64,000 bases of DNA from Centroberyx gerrardi (taxonomy: Eukaryota > Chordata > Actinopteri > Beryciformes > Berycidae): positions 6,189,852 to 6,253,851 of the forward strand of contig NC_136005.1 of the NCBI RefSeq assembly GCF_048128805.1, read 5' to 3'. The position numbers and the translations under genes were made by a program. Below the pieces are notes generated by a model. It searched no databases. It saw only the letters and a program-made list of their open reading frames with translations, and had not been told where the DNA came from. Of the stretch, positions 10,800 through 23,409 are shown piece after piece. Position 1 is the first letter of the stretch, and every line of letters begins with the position of its first letter.

Positions 10800-11996
10800 C
10801 TTGTACTTCTACTCGGTTCTCTCTGCTTCTGAGAACCAGTTTGAGTTTTAGACCTTTGGAGTGAGAACAATTTTGTGAAGTGAAGTAATTTCGTAGGTTG
10901 AACTTTTAGTTACACAAACATTTCTCAGAGGCAGAGCTGCTCTGGAGACAGAAATAATCTCATTGGTTGAATAATTGGCAGAGCCAAAGAATTTGTTTTT
11001 CTGAATGCAAGTTAGCTAACTGGCAAACTTAAATGGCGGAGAAGGAACTCTGTTCAAAATATAAATCAAAATATAAATGGTTATCACTTATTTTTTGGGG
11101 TTGGGTTAGGGTTAGTCCATAGTTGTCCATGGCATTCATGATCTTGGAAGGTCAGCAGCTAGCTAACTATCTTACCTAGATATCTTACCTTGCATCTATA
11201 TCTTACCTAGTATGGCTAGTTTGAACTTGGTGCTAGACTTCATAATATTAGCTTCCTCTTTCTTACCTGTTGTCTTTTTCACTGGGCTTCAATGTAATGC
11301 TTAGCTAGAAAAACTGGTTCTTTGGCTCCGCCCACTGAGGTTTAACTCAACCAGTGAGATTATTTCCTCTTCCAGAGCAGCTCTGCCTCTGTGAAATTTT
11401 GAGAACTCCAATCTGCAGTCACTTTGGTCAGTCCTAAGGTCAGAATTGTTGATAGGTTTAGGTTAGATAGGGTAGAGGAATGGATGTATTGTGTGTCTGT
11501 ATGTGTTTAAATAGTGGGTGAGTAAAACAGCAAGAAGGAAAGACCTGTTGAGTGTGGGACACCACTGATTTCTTGCCTCCGTTGTACATCACATCATTCC
11601 CTATGCTGTAATTTATAAATCCATATATGACCTCTCCTTTAAAGGTTCTCCTGTTCCAAGTGTAGGAGGGGCTGGCCCTCCAACCGGGTAATGGTGGTCT
11701 TCCACATGCGCCTGTCGCAGAGCCAGGGAACAGTGAAGGTGAGGCGCTTCCGTCAGAACTGCAAGCAGTGCAGTGAAGCGCCGATGGAGGAGGCCAGATT
11801 CGGCGCCGACAACATCAGCATCCTCCTGGAGAAGCTGGTGGAAAAGATAAGAATAAAGTGCTACCATGAAGACCTGGGCGAAAGGAACCAGCCTTTTAGA
11901 AACGTGGACGTCAAAGGACCCCATGAGGCTGCCCACTGCGAGGCCTGCATTCGGGGCATCTGTTCAATGAACAGCACTCAAATGCTTTTTTTCTGA
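10486..11996 (+). CDS. Receptor-transporting-protein-like zf-3CxxC protein, copy b (166 aa)
   Basis: Two coding exons, 10486-10634 and 11645-11996 (149 and 352 nt), with the same split codon as copy a. The start reads MATSEWMSIFQTKIGELDRT. Exon 2 opens FSCSKCRRGWPSNRVMVVFH and keeps CSKC, CKQC and the terminal HCEACIRGIC. The tail runs on to SMNSTQMLFF because the stop used by copy a is not present, and there is still no transmembrane anchor. Exon 1 differs from copy a at roughly one residue in three, while exon 2 is nearly identical over long stretches. The neighbouring double ISRE predicts interferon induction. An annotation of rtp3-like is plausible but the orthology is unresolved. Confidence 0.88.
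10748..10799. repeat. GT microsatellite in rtp-like b intron
   Basis: About 26 uninterrupted GT units. The equivalent tract in copy a (6089-6113) has about 12. Confidence 0.9.
10887..11430. mobile_element. Palindromic MITE (family also at 6165, 46556 and 62490)
   Basis: The left arm contains TTTAGTTACACAAACATTTC and, further in, GAAATAATCTCATTGGTTGA. The right arm is its reverse complement (CTTTGGCTCCGCCCACTGAGG, AGATTATTTCCTC, AACTCCAATCTGCAG). No coding capacity. It sits in the intron of rtp-like b; a one-armed piece lies in the intron of copy a at 6165-6300. Confidence 0.7.
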
Positions 11997-14454
11997 CTCT
12001 GGAATTGTGTAGTGTAATGTAATGCTTTCATTATACCTTTCAAGTTATCTTAGGAATTTAGGAAAAAAGCATTTGTATCAGATTGACTGCCTTGTATTTT
12101 TGAAATTTTATCATGAGTTCTGAATGGATGTCATGGGTCATAATGTCATGAAACACATCTAATCTATAGGAAGCTGGACAGATAGATAAACTCTTCCAAG
12201 AGAGTGCAGTCAATTGAATGACGGCTTTATTCCACACCGCCGCTTCGTAGATACAATGTGTATAGGAATGAGTAAAACTGAAACAATAAGAAAAGCAAAC
12301 ATACATATATGCTTGTTGATGCATATCAAATATACACTGCCTACCTATAGTAAAGAATTACATTTGCATAGAAGTATAATCTACTAGATAGCATCAGCTC
12401 AAAGCTACCATACAATATGGGTGACAAAGAAACTAAACAGCCATCTACATTCATAAACATAAACGCATTGCATCAATATTCAGATAAAGCTATACTTAAA
12501 CGTGTAAACATCAATTTACAGACGATGCTTCTATAGTAATTGCCGACACGGATGGACAAAGATGATGGTGGACAGCATGCAGCTCCAAACAAAATGGCTT
12601 CCTCAGAGGTCACATGTTAATTAACACAACACACAACAGAGTCAGTACACATTTAGAAACATGAAAATCAAGATAACTGGAATTACAAGGTGTTAACCCT
12701 ACTAGTGTATATACTGTATGTTATTAATATAAATTTCTGTGGCAACTTACAGTTGGCAATCTCTTTTCTCTTTCATATTAATATATGCCTATTGAAAGCA
12801 TTAAACAAGCTGCCTTGCAAACAGAAATGTAATATTTAAATAAAGCCTATACATTCAAGAGACTGTAACTTTCTTTGTATGTGGTGTATATACTGTGGGT
12901 ATTTTCTGCATTCAAATAAGTAATTTAATTGCTACTTGTGTCGTGTGAATATGATCTATTGTCATGGTGGAAATACCTAGTTTGTGTTTTGATAGTGTGG
13001 TGAGAAAGTATTTGCTACAATCCTTGAATAGTTGCATAAGATGCAAATTTACTCAGACGAGATAACAATGGAAACCAATTTGCATTCACTGTAGGTAAAT
13101 GAAGGATTTCTGAAGTTATGAATACTAGCTGGAAAACTCTTACAAGTTGAGCTATTATATAACACAATAGTGATTCAACCTATGGCCAGTTCATGCAAGC
13201 TTTTACATTTGCTGTTCTGAACACCCGGTGTCTGGTAGCTCTTTCCTTGGGAAAAAAAAACCTTGGAAAAAACATAGCCATGACCTATGACAGTGGTTCT
13301 CAACATGGGGTTCCGGGGACCACCAGGGGTCCTTCAGGGGGTTCCAGGGGGTCCTACAGCAAACTGATGAATCATTAAACTTCACCATTACTTCATTTAC
13401 AAGAAGTTAACACAATTAGAGAATGTAGAAGAAAAGACTAATTTGATCATAATTTTACTGTTATCTCTCTACCTCTCTAAAGATGGTCATGCAATTCTGG
13501 ACAAAATCATATCTAACAATAAAAAATATTCTCAGATTTGGGTCCCGAGAGACAAAATCTATTGATGGCAGGAGGGCGGGGGGTGAAATTGGGGGACACC
13601 TGTTTCTTACAGGGCGCCCACTGCTTATTTGCATGGGTGCTGCAGGTGTGACACTGATGCTGCTGCGGTCAGTTTTCACCATCTGCGAGGCACACACCGG
13701 TTTACCAAGCGTCAATGTGGCTGAAGACTTGTTTAGTATTCAACCACCTGCAGGGAAAGCAGCAGCCTGGCAAAGCCTTCCTTACACCACAAGATTTGCG
13801 TGGGGGTTTTATCCGAGTCACGCTGGGTTTAGAGGGATACTATGTATATCTTTGTCACTAGGACTGAATTTAGACTTGCAAGAGTTTGTCTGCCAGGTAG
13901 GTAATGGATACCTGTGTCTCTGCTGTGTAGTTATGGATATCTATCTAGACACACTGCAAAAACTGACAAACTTGTTAAGTTATTTTATCTTGTATGCAGA
14001 CTTATCAACCTTATTTTAGGATTTTTTTTTTTTTGTGTGTGAAATTGTCTTACTGCACTGGCAATTTCAGTTTCTTTTTTTTTTAAGATAATGTAACTTG
14101 TTGTTTGTTGTTTCAGATTATTTACTTGGTAAAAGTGAAATTGTTTTGGAGAAAGAAACATTTTCTTCATTGTTTTATGATGATTTCTTGAGAGAAGTCA
14201 TATTGGCCAGTGCAGTGAGATAATTTGACTAAAAATATCACAAAATAAGAATTTTTTGCAGTAGGGCAACTAAGAAGCTAATGTGCCCATAACTTTCTGG
14301 GAAATGTAGCAGCAGCAGAAGATGTGGCGATCAGTCAAGGTGATGGTTTATGCAAATGTGTCTTTATTTTGTGTAAATCTGTGTCTCTCCAGGCATGCAA
14401 TACTGAAGAAACAGCTTCTCTCTAACAAGTCTAGGGACAGAAAATCTCCCTTTG
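11997..14454 (+). other. Region between rtp-like b and htr3-like A; repeats only
   Basis: Holds the 3' flank of rtp-like b with a candidate AATAAA at 12839-12844, an unclassified insertion at about 12160-12665, and a truncated hAT MITE at 13291-13570. The long open frame at 13483-14019 starts inside that MITE and shows no recognisable domain, so it was not called. Confidence 0.5.
13291..13570 (-). mobile_element. hAT-type MITE, truncated copy
   Basis: Begins with the hAT-like terminus CAGTGGTTCTCAACATGGGG and is the reverse complement of the full copy at 39369-39710 up to the ACAAAATCTATTGATGG region. The second terminus is missing. Confidence 0.7.
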
Positions 14455-17400
14455 ATGGCATCCAAAGATATGACACTGAAGGTAAAGTGTCTTTTCATGG
14501 TGCACATGCGTTGTGAGGTTATTTTTGAAACAAATAATCACCTGAAAGATCAATGATTATGATAAACGCTTTTCCCTTTGTGACATTATATCAATTACAA
14601 TTACAATTTCCCATTTGGCAGACGCTTTTACACATGAGATTTTAATACAACACAAGCAAGGATCTATATTATCTATCCTAACTTATTCTCTAATAATTTA
14701 TCCCTAACTGATATTAATTCTAGTGGCTCCAGCCATCAGTCAAGCCTTCTCTGACTCTGTTTATCATCGCCTTCGCTGTCATACAAGGTAAGCACAATAA
14801 TCATTCATCATCACTCATTATATTATATGTTTGTTTTATTTAAGCATGGTTGAAGCATGAGGTCCCACTGAAATCTACAGTTTTGCTCAAGAACGCCTGG
14901 CCGACAAAGCAGCATCAATGGCAAATGTTAAAGTTACAGAAAAATCTAAAACAATTGAATTTAAGCAAAATCAAATAAGAAATACAACAGTTAAGGCCAA
15001 TTGTTTATGCTGATTTAATACTTAAAGATCTGCATGAAGCCCTCTCTTGTTCTGATTGTCAGTCTCTTCACTGGTTGTTAAATTATTGGTTGCTGATTAT
15101 TGTTTCATTAAATATCCCATCAGTCAAAGCATAGACAAGCATGACATGACATAAAATGAATGCACAATAATAAGGACACCCTAGTTAAAGCAATTTGTGA
15201 TGTAATAGCCTACTGGCAATATGTGTAAACCAAATACTGAAAGATTTAAATTCCCAGGTATTGTATGTTAAATTGAAAATGATAAAATATGTCCTGAAGT
15301 TAAAAAAAAAAGAAAAGAAAAAAGAAAATGATAAATCAATCCAACCAAGAATTCATCTACCGAGTTAAACATTAGCCAAGTCCCTAAAATATTTAAATCC
15401 ATTCTGTTGGTTGCAGATCCATTGTTTGGATGAATAATCCCCTCAGTTGAAGCATATTCATGGTGTTATTTCTGGATCTCTCCGTCAGCTCCGTGTGGCG
15501 GCGTCATGCTGAACTGCTCCCGGCCGGACCCCCGGGCCCTGCTGGAGGCTCTGGCTCCGGTCTTTAAGCTGAAGTCCATCCGACCCGTCATGGACATGTC
15601 GACCCGCACCACCGTCAGCACACACTTCATCCTGTACGGAATACTGGGAGTGGTATGTTCAGTAGATGTTCAGTAGAGCTCAATAGATCTTCTGCAAAAG
15701 ATAAAGACGAGGAGTATATGTTTCTGAAATGTTGTATACTGTATGTGTCCGTTTTGAGAAATTACCTGAAGTTTATCATTCAATATCTCCAACATACAGA
15801 GGATCCAGTCTGTAAAGTGTTCTCAGTTTGTCAGCTGAGGACTTCATGTTTTTTTATCACTTATTTTTTTATTGGGAATTGTATCATACAAAAGTTAACA
15901 ATGAACATTAAACAGCGTGGGACACATATTTCATAGATATCTCGTGCATTGTTCTACATTTAAACCATTTTTATTCATATCAAGAGTTGGCTTTGTCCTC
16001 TTTGTTTGTGATGTAGCTATCCCATTTCTCCCATTTTCTATGGAATAATAGTCATTAGTCTTTGAGATAAATGTTAATTTTTCCATATCAAATATTTCCC
16101 CTACAATGTCCATCCATTGTTCAAGACCAGGGGCTTCAGTTTTGTATCAGTTTCTGGTGATTGCTTTTTTGCCAACAAGTAAAATCTTACAAAGGTACCA
16201 GTCACATTTTAGTACCACATCCTCTGATATTACACAGAGGTAAAGTACCTTACAATCATTGGGGATTTCGTATCCTAAGATCTTTCTCAAAGCTGAGCAT
16301 ATATTATCCCTGAAAACCTTAATTTTTTCACATTTCCAAAATATTTGACAGTGATTAGCTTCCATGTGTCCATTTGTCCACACAGCCTCCAGCATTGCTG
16401 TTATGTCAAGAGCTGTTAACTTATCTACTATCATTTCAAAATCACTATCATTTCTTTAAAGATGGTGCTATTGATCATTTTGTAAGAGTAGGTGCCACTT
16501 TTCTCCAAATTAAACTCTTTAGATGTACCGTTCTAACTGGTGTTTACAAACTTTTTTAATATTAGTAATCCCCAATTAGATGTACTTTAGGCCAGGGACA
16601 TCATTCTGAAAATATTTTGGTGTTATTATGGGGATCATGGTGTTATCTACAGCAGAAATGCATGTCTGCTCTACTGCTGGTGGGTTAGATAACAGTGGAG
16701 GGAGTGGTCAGAAAAAACATACAGTCTGCTGCTAACTTCTACCAAATGCACCTAAACTGAAATGAATCCATTCCTTATTGCTGGGGACCCCTGGGACTCC
16801 ACTTCAGGACCCCTGTTGTCCTCAGACCACGCTTTGGGAACCACTGTCATTATGTTCTGTGCCTTAAGAGAGCTATCTTTTCTTTCCAGGATGAAAAGGC
16901 TCAACTCCTGACGACTTACATTTGGTTAACTTTTGTAAGTAGTACAGTCTTCCATCTTATATCTCAATCAGCGGTAAATAAAATGGCAGGACACTAACAA
17001 CTAACAAACTAAGTAAGTTTCCCAGGGAATATCACAAGGAAAACAAGTATATTTTACACAGTCCGCGCGTGATTAAAAAGACAGAAAAAGTCTTAAAATA
17101 AATTGTAGAAATTTAAGATAGTACAATGTGCTATCTGCATTACTAAATACAGTTCACACAATTCATGAAATTATCAATGTCCTTCTCATCCTGGCAGGTT
17201 ATAGTTTCCACAGCTTTTAGTAGCTATGTTCAATCAGAAATAGCCTTGTTTTTCCAGCTTTGTTTGTTTATTTAGGTTTTTAAATTTGTCTTAAATTCAA
17301 TTCCAGGTAGCATTAAAAATGTCTCAAAAAGTCTTAAATGTGTCTTTCTGAACCCTGTATACCCTGACTTTAGAATTACAAGTATACTTGAGGATACTTT

Positions 17401-20400
17401 TCAGTGATTGAAAAAATTACCTGACACAATCTAAATCACACTGACGCAGTAAACACCGCTCTTCTAATACTTAAAAAATAAATGCCCAGAATGATATGAC
17501 TCTATTATTTACCCCAGGCCCACTCAGTGTATTAACACCAGTCTGTTGTTTTAGGAGTGGCCGAATGAGTTTGTCAGCTGGGACCCGATCCAGTGCGGCG
17601 CCGACCAGATTTCTCTCCCCAGAGACAACTTCTGGGTGCCAGATGTGGTGATCAATGAATTGTGAGTTCCATGCAGCTAAGTTGTAAATCCCATATCAAC
17701 AATGTAGTGACAGAGGAAATATTAGGTTACTATGTGTTTTTAACAGTTGCCTACCAGGTAATTACAGTAGGCAAAATAACAGAATGTTACAATTTAGTAT
17801 AGGCTGCTGTTGTTTTTTTTTGTGATCAATTAATCTCATGCAGAAGTTAGTTTCTTTTATCAATCAATAAGTCATGAGCATGTAAATCACCTACACGTCA
17901 TTAAAAGAAGAAAATAATAAAAAGTAAAGAGGTACATGTGATAGTTAACTTACATAATCAAATGAGTGAAATAAGGCAGGCTAAATGAGAAAAGCGTGAA
18001 AGAAAAGATTGGATTGGTTACAGTGTAGTTTTGTAGTGTTGTTGGAGTGAAGAGACCCGGTCACATATTCTATACGTCACCTAATGGGTGTGCTTAAGTC
18101 CTCTTACATTCGGAGTATGTAAGAAATAGTCTCAATGCAAACGAAACCAGTATGAATAATTATGGGCCATCTATTTATTCTGTAATTGTAAACATAAACC
18201 CGTCTTATCAGCCGTAATCACAAACCGGGGCTACAGTTGAGAAGCTGCATCTATTTCTTAACTATATCAGTGTGCAAACAGTTGAATTAAAGATCCCATG
18301 CTTTCATTTTGCAAACGTTTCATGGATAACCCCGTCTGCTTGTTCCTGTCTTGCAGCATGGATAAGAACACCGCCCCCTTCGTCCCGTATGTGTATCTGC
18401 ACCACGACGGCGAGGTGCACGACGCTCTGCCCGTCAGAGTGGTCAGCTCCTGCAACCTCAACATCTACACCTTCCCCTTCGACGTCCAGAACTGCACGCT
18501 CACCTTCAACTCCTACACCCACGTGGGTGAGGCGCTTCATATTTACAGTAGGACATGCAGGGGTGGAAAGGGTACCAAAACATTCCACTCCAGTAGAAGT
18601 ACTGTTAATTTACTGATATTTTACTGAAGTAGAAGTAAAATTACTGGTGTAAAAGCCTACTCAAGTAAAGGTTAAAAGTAGCTCATTTAAAATGTACTCA
18701 GAGTAAAAGTTACCGAGTTACTTTTTAGAAAAGGGAATGTTGTTAGCTGTGATCTTTTCCATGCAATTTTAAAAGGACAAGAGGAAAGAGTTGAAACTAT
18801 ATTCTTTTAATTGGAAAAATTAGAAATTACAAAATAAAGTGCACCAAGTAAAGCCAGATTTCTCTTCTTACTGTGAATGGATCCACAATTTGTCAATTTA
18901 CGATTGTCTAGTTTCTGATGCTTATGTAGAGCTACAAAATCTGTAGGGATGGGATTTAAAATGTAGCTGAGTAGGCTACAATACAGCAGAATGTTTTTTT
19001 TCTACATAAATCTCTGGCACAGCACCCCGGCCTCTAACTGACACCAACAATAAAGTAAAATTGCACCACAGAGACGAGTAAGCTAGCTTGTTACAGCAGT
19101 GGTCCAACAGAAACGTCTAATGAAGAGTATCTCCATATCTGGGCCATTATATACTGTATTTTACTTAGTCATATACTTTCCTGAAACATTTCCCAAGTGC
19201 ATATTGAACTTACTGAAGATACTGAAGAGTGATATCATTGTCACAATTACAGATAACTTAGAATCAATTATTTCGTGTTTGGAGAGTGTTTTACTGCAGA
19301 TGCACCATGAGAAAAACTGGGCAGTGATATGAGTCTATTTCAATTCAGTTTTCAGATGAGACAAGTCTTCATTTCTATCCCTGCCAAGAGATAATGAAGT
19401 GCCGAGACAAATTTGGTGTGGCCCCAGTTTGAAATAACTGATGTTTAGTGACACAGCTTAGGCAAGCTGGCCATTTACTTTGACATTGATTACGATGAGT
19501 CATTTGTTTTGACAGTGTCAGTGACAATAATGATTTTAATATTGCATTTTTCTTTCCATGAGAAATGCCACTTGTATATTATTGCACTTGTTAGACAAAT
19601 TGATAATGATGTCCTCTCCTCTCTCCTTCCATCTCCTTCCATCTCCTCTCCTCTGCTCTTCTCTCCTCTCCTCTCTTCCTCCTCTGTCCTTTCTTCTTTT
19701 CTCCTCTCCTTTCATCTCCCTCTCCTCTTCTCTCCTCCTCTCTTTCTCTCCTCTCCTCTCTCCTATCCTCTTGTTTCCTCTCCTCCTCTCCGCTTTCTTC
19801 TTTTCTCCTCTCCTTTCATCTCCCTCTCCTCTTCTCTCCTCCTCTCTTTCTCTCTTCTCCTCTCTCCTATCCTCTTGTTTCCTCTCCTCTCCTTTCCTCT
19901 TTTCTCCTCTCCTTTCATCTCCCTCTCCTCTTCTCTCCTCCTCTCTTTCTCTCCTCTCCTCTCTCCTATCCTCTTGTTTCCTCTCCTCCTCTCCTCTCAT
20001 TTCCTCTCCTCTCTTCCTCCTCTCCTCTCCTCTCCTCCTCTCTTCTCATTTCCTCTCCTCTCTTCCTCCTCTCCTCTCCCCTCCTCCCCTCTCTTCCTCC
20101 TCTCCTCTCTTCTCCCCTCCTCTCTTCTCCTCTCCTCTCCTCTTCTCTCCCCTCCTCCTCTCCTCTCATCTTCCTCTCCTCTCTTCCTCCTCTCCTCTCC
20201 TCTCCTCTCCTCTTCTCTCCCCTCCTCCTCTCCTCTCATCTTCCTCTTCTCTCCCCTCCTCCTCTCCTCTCATCTTCCTCTCCTCTCTTCCTCCTCTCCT
20301 CTCCTCTCCCCTCCTCTCTTCCTCCTCTCCTCTCCTCTCATCTTCCTCTCCTCTCCTCTCCTCTCTTCCTCCTCTCCTCTCTTCTCCCCTCCTCTCCTCT

Positions 20401-23400
20401 CCTGTCCTCTCCTCTCTTCCTCCTCTCCTCTCCTCTCCTCTCCTCCCCTCCTCTCTTCCTCCTCTCCTCTCCTCTCCTCTCCTCCTCTCAGCGAGGGATG
20501 TGAGGATGAACCTGGGTAAAGCAGTGGACGACATTACTAAACTCTCCAAGGAGGTGATGACCACCATGGGGGAGTGGCAGCTGCTGGACATCAGCTACCA
20601 TAAATACGTGATGGGAGATGATGACAATGAAGATGATATTTACGATGAGCTTGCATTCCACGTATGTTTAATGTCTGACTGGAGTGAGACCATTTCTCCT
20701 GCGGATGAGGTTTTTTTTTTAGGATTAGATTGGAAATTGCATGCCATGGCCAAATTTCAAGTAAAAGTTTAGATAATTATTATTTGTAGTTGTAGTAGCA
20801 GTAGTAGCATTATGATGAGGAGGATGAAAGGGATGTTGACGATGGTGATTATTAGTATTATATAATTATAATTGGTAGTAGTAGTGGTATTGTTGTTGTA
20901 AAATAATAATCGATACTTTTTATGTAGCCAATCCTGGAGTTCAGAGTAGAGAAGAGTACAGTAGAGTAGAATAGATTTCTGTACATTTTCTGTATATATG
21001 TGGCCTACTTTAGACCCATTAATGTGAATATGTGCACATTTTTCACACGTTATGTATTACTGTAATGTAAGCATGTCCTTGAGTGGAAATTGTCAGATGT
21101 GTATGTAAACATACTGTAACTCCTATTTCCAATTTATATTCTATTTTTCTTTGCTGTATCCCGTTTACTGTTTCCTGCAGCAACGGCCCAATTTCCCCAA
21201 AAAGTTTAATCTATTCTTAAATCTTTATATGAAGGTATAAAGGGAGTCAAAGTAGTAACAATAACAATAATAACATTTTGTGTAATGCTTTTCAAGGCAC
21301 TCAGAGACCATTGTTTTATTTTACATCAGGCAACAAAGCGCCATTGGAAAGAAGACCGTTTTCAAATGTGGACACAAAGGAAACCAAGAATGTGTTTTGT
21401 TTTGTTTTGTTTTCCAATCCAGATCACGGTGCGGCGCAGAGCCACCCTGTATGTGGTGAACCTGCTGATCCCCAGCTGCTTCCTGATCACAGTGGACCTC
21501 TTCAGCTTCCTGCTGCCTCCCCAGAGTGTGGACCGCTCCTCCTTCAAGATGACCCTGATCCTGGGCTACACCGTCTTCCTGCTCATCATGAACGACCTGC
21601 TGCCCATCACCGGGAACACCATTCCTCTCATAAGTCAGTATTATTCTGACGCAAATACACTCTCCGGTGATTCACTGAAATCTGTTACATCTGTTGTCGG
21701 GGCTGCTGCGTCTTTGCCACTTGCACTCCTTATTATCAGTCACTTCTAATGTGGCCAATCAAGGAATTTAAGATTATTCTGCTGTTATACTCGTTGTCTG
21801 CCGTGCAGTGTGCAGACAGACAGCTATCTCGCAATTACAAGTGCAAAGTGTGACGTAAACATTTTCTGCAGAAGATGCAGTGTCTTAGAACTGAATGCAG
21901 GCTGATTGAGGCTGGATTCAACATATTGACACATATAACACATTGATTACATATAATTTACACGCTTAGTGAATGGCATTCTGATTTGTTCATTTTGGTG
22001 ATACAGCACACGCTCTTCCCTGTGCAAATCCTCAGTGTGCTCTCTCTCCTCTCTTTTACTTTGGACAGTGGGTCACGGATTCTATTAAAAATGCATTATA
22101 GGGACGCTGTGAAAAATAAAACAAACATTGGGAACCACTGCTGCAGAAAGGGTCAGTCATCTCTCCCTCTCTCATTTCTATCACAGATGTGTTCTTCTCT
22201 CTCTGCCTGGCTCTGATGGTGGCCAGTCTGCTGGAGACGATCCTCATCACCAACCTGCTGTGTGGCTCCAGTAACTTCTCTCCCGTCCCCCGCTGGGTCA
22301 GAGTGCTCATTCTTCACATCCTGGGCCGCCTGGTGCGGCTTCCTCCAAAGCCTAAAGAACAAACAGATGCAGGTATAAGACTTGTTAGGAGATATACAGT
22401 ATTTTAATAAATGTGTTTGACTATAGAGCCCTAAAACAAACTTGAAATAATAAGTAATCAGGTTTTAAATCACTTCTTGAAACTCTTTGTTATGCGCTTT
22501 GTATGCAATGCGATGCGATGCAATACAATACGATAACTTTACTGTCTATGATGTGAAAATTTGTCTTTGGTTTCACCACAAGAAACAAGACAAGACAATC
22601 AATACAGACCTTTTAAACAACATTGACAATAAAAACAGTAAAAAAAACAGTTACTGAATACGGTGCAGGTGTGGCCTTGGCTATCTCACCTCAACAAAAT
22701 TGCAAGGGTATTTACTGTAAGTGAATCCCAAGTTCCTGGCCCTTGAAACTAAATTTCTAATTTAAATCAACAGAAGATAACAGAACATATTGGGACAGAT
22801 GCATTCACATGACTGTTTCCTAGAAAGGCCAATAGATTTTGGGGGTCTAAGAAAAGTCCAAGAAACCATATCAAAGTGGGTAAATGTAGTTATAATTACC
22901 ATTTTCATAATTGATTATGAAAATCTAACAGCACTGTTTTTTTACATAAAGTCGGTCTAGGAAAAGTCATGGAGGAACATTTTGAGGGCTGAAACATTTC
23001 TATTCTGAAATTCAGAACAGTCATCAATTGGCACAGTGAATGGCAGGTGTGCATTGCATTGTGGGATGGGCCAGGAGGACCTCTCACATGCTCTCTTGTG
23101 TTTCCTTGGAATACAGAAGTGAAGCCTGGCCCTGTAGCAGCACAGCAGAGCGAGGCTGATGGGAAACCTCCAGAGCAGATGGGGCCGGCGGTGGAGGACA
23201 AGACCCTGCAGGAGCTGAGGAGGCTGGGGAAGGACCTCCAGGCCATCCGCCTCCAGGTGGAGCAGCAGCTGACTGGGAACCAGAGCTCTGAGGACTGGAT
23301 CCAGGTGGGTTTCATCATCGACCGCCTGCTGTTCGGCCTCTACATCCTCTTCATATCAATCAGCTTCATTGCCATCATCATTATCTGGTCGAACTCATAC

Positions 23401-23409
23401 AGGCGGTAG
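14455..23409 (+). CDS. 5-HT3 receptor-like Cys-loop channel subunit A (478 aa)
   Basis: Ten exons: 14455-14481 (start exon, tentative), 14724-14787, 15489-15652, 16890-16934, 17555-17661, 18357-18526, 20492-20661, 21423-21633, 22187-22372, 23117-23409. All have AG/GT borders and compatible phases. Order in the protein: hydrophobic signal segment (about 14-30), ligand-binding domain, Cys-loop C168-C182 ([15 protein letters not shown]), M1 about 258-280, M2 ([20 protein letters not shown]), M3 about 321-342, cytoplasmic loop with amphipathic helix, M4 about 450-472. Loop D Trp97 and loop A Glu (INEF) are kept. Loop B is Tyr189 where human 5-HT3A has Trp183. Closest to the 5-HT3 receptor family; a cation channel is predicted from M2. 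The first nine residues (MASKDMTLK) rest on one short exon with weak support. Confidence 0.9.
15850..16445 (-). mobile_element. 5'-truncated L1-type LINE fragment in htr3-like A intron 3
   Basis: Minus-strand frames read like the end of L1 ORF2: [28 protein letters not shown] and [12 protein letters not shown], then WTLXGKYLIW-type text. The retroposon tail shows as a T-run at 15866-15874 on the plus strand. ATCACTTAT on the left and ATCACTATC on the right look like an imperfect target duplication. Frames are broken. Confidence 0.75.
16776..16852. mobile_element. hAT-like terminus
   Basis: The segment ending TTTGGGAACCACTG, with preceding GGACCCCTG-type text, matches the end of the hAT MITE at 39369-39710. 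The partner end was not located. Confidence 0.45.
18550..18725. repeat. Dispersed 'AGTAAAAGTA' type repeat end
   Basis: Multiple variants of ACTCAAGTAAAGG and AGAGTAAAAGTTAC, typical of a common fish DNA-transposon end. In htr3-like A intron 6. Class not settled. Confidence 0.4.
19612..20489 (+). repeat. Pyrimidine-only tandem tract abutting exon 7 of htr3-like A
   Basis: About 880 bp of CTCCT/CTTCT-type units with very few purines, running without a break into the AG that precedes exon 7 at 20492. Long open frames through it on both strands are repeat artefacts. Confidence 0.95.
20985..21195 (+). mobile_element. L2-like LINE 3' tail
   Basis: TGCTGTATCCCGTTTACTG and CGGCCCAATTTCCCC resemble the conserved 3' end of fish L2-type LINEs. 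A better copy lies at 54260-54440. No coding part. Confidence 0.5.

Larger units (their letters stand above)
9742..13260 (+). repeat. Tandem duplication unit, copy 2 (rtp-like b)
   Basis: Collinear with copy 1 over promoter, both exons and 3' flank, ending at the shared block ACACCCGGTGTCTGGTAG near 13222. Copy 2 lacks the large repeat in intron 1 but has about 500 bp of unclassified sequence inserted in its 3' flank (about 12160-12665). Confidence 0.8.

Noticed and set aside
12160-12665. Insertion in the 3' flank of rtp-like b as a solo LTR
   Set aside because: No clear matching termini or short target duplication could be defined, so it is left unclassified.
13483-14019. 178-codon open frame upstream of htr3-like A
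   Set aside because: Starts inside a truncated hAT MITE and has no recognisable domain, conserved frame or splice context.
19509-20772. Long open frames (up to 404 codons on plus, 154 on minus) around 19.5-20.8 kb
   Set aside because: They run through the CTCCT satellite and give only Ser/Leu/Pro or Arg/Glu/Gly repeats; only exon 7 (20492-20661) is real.
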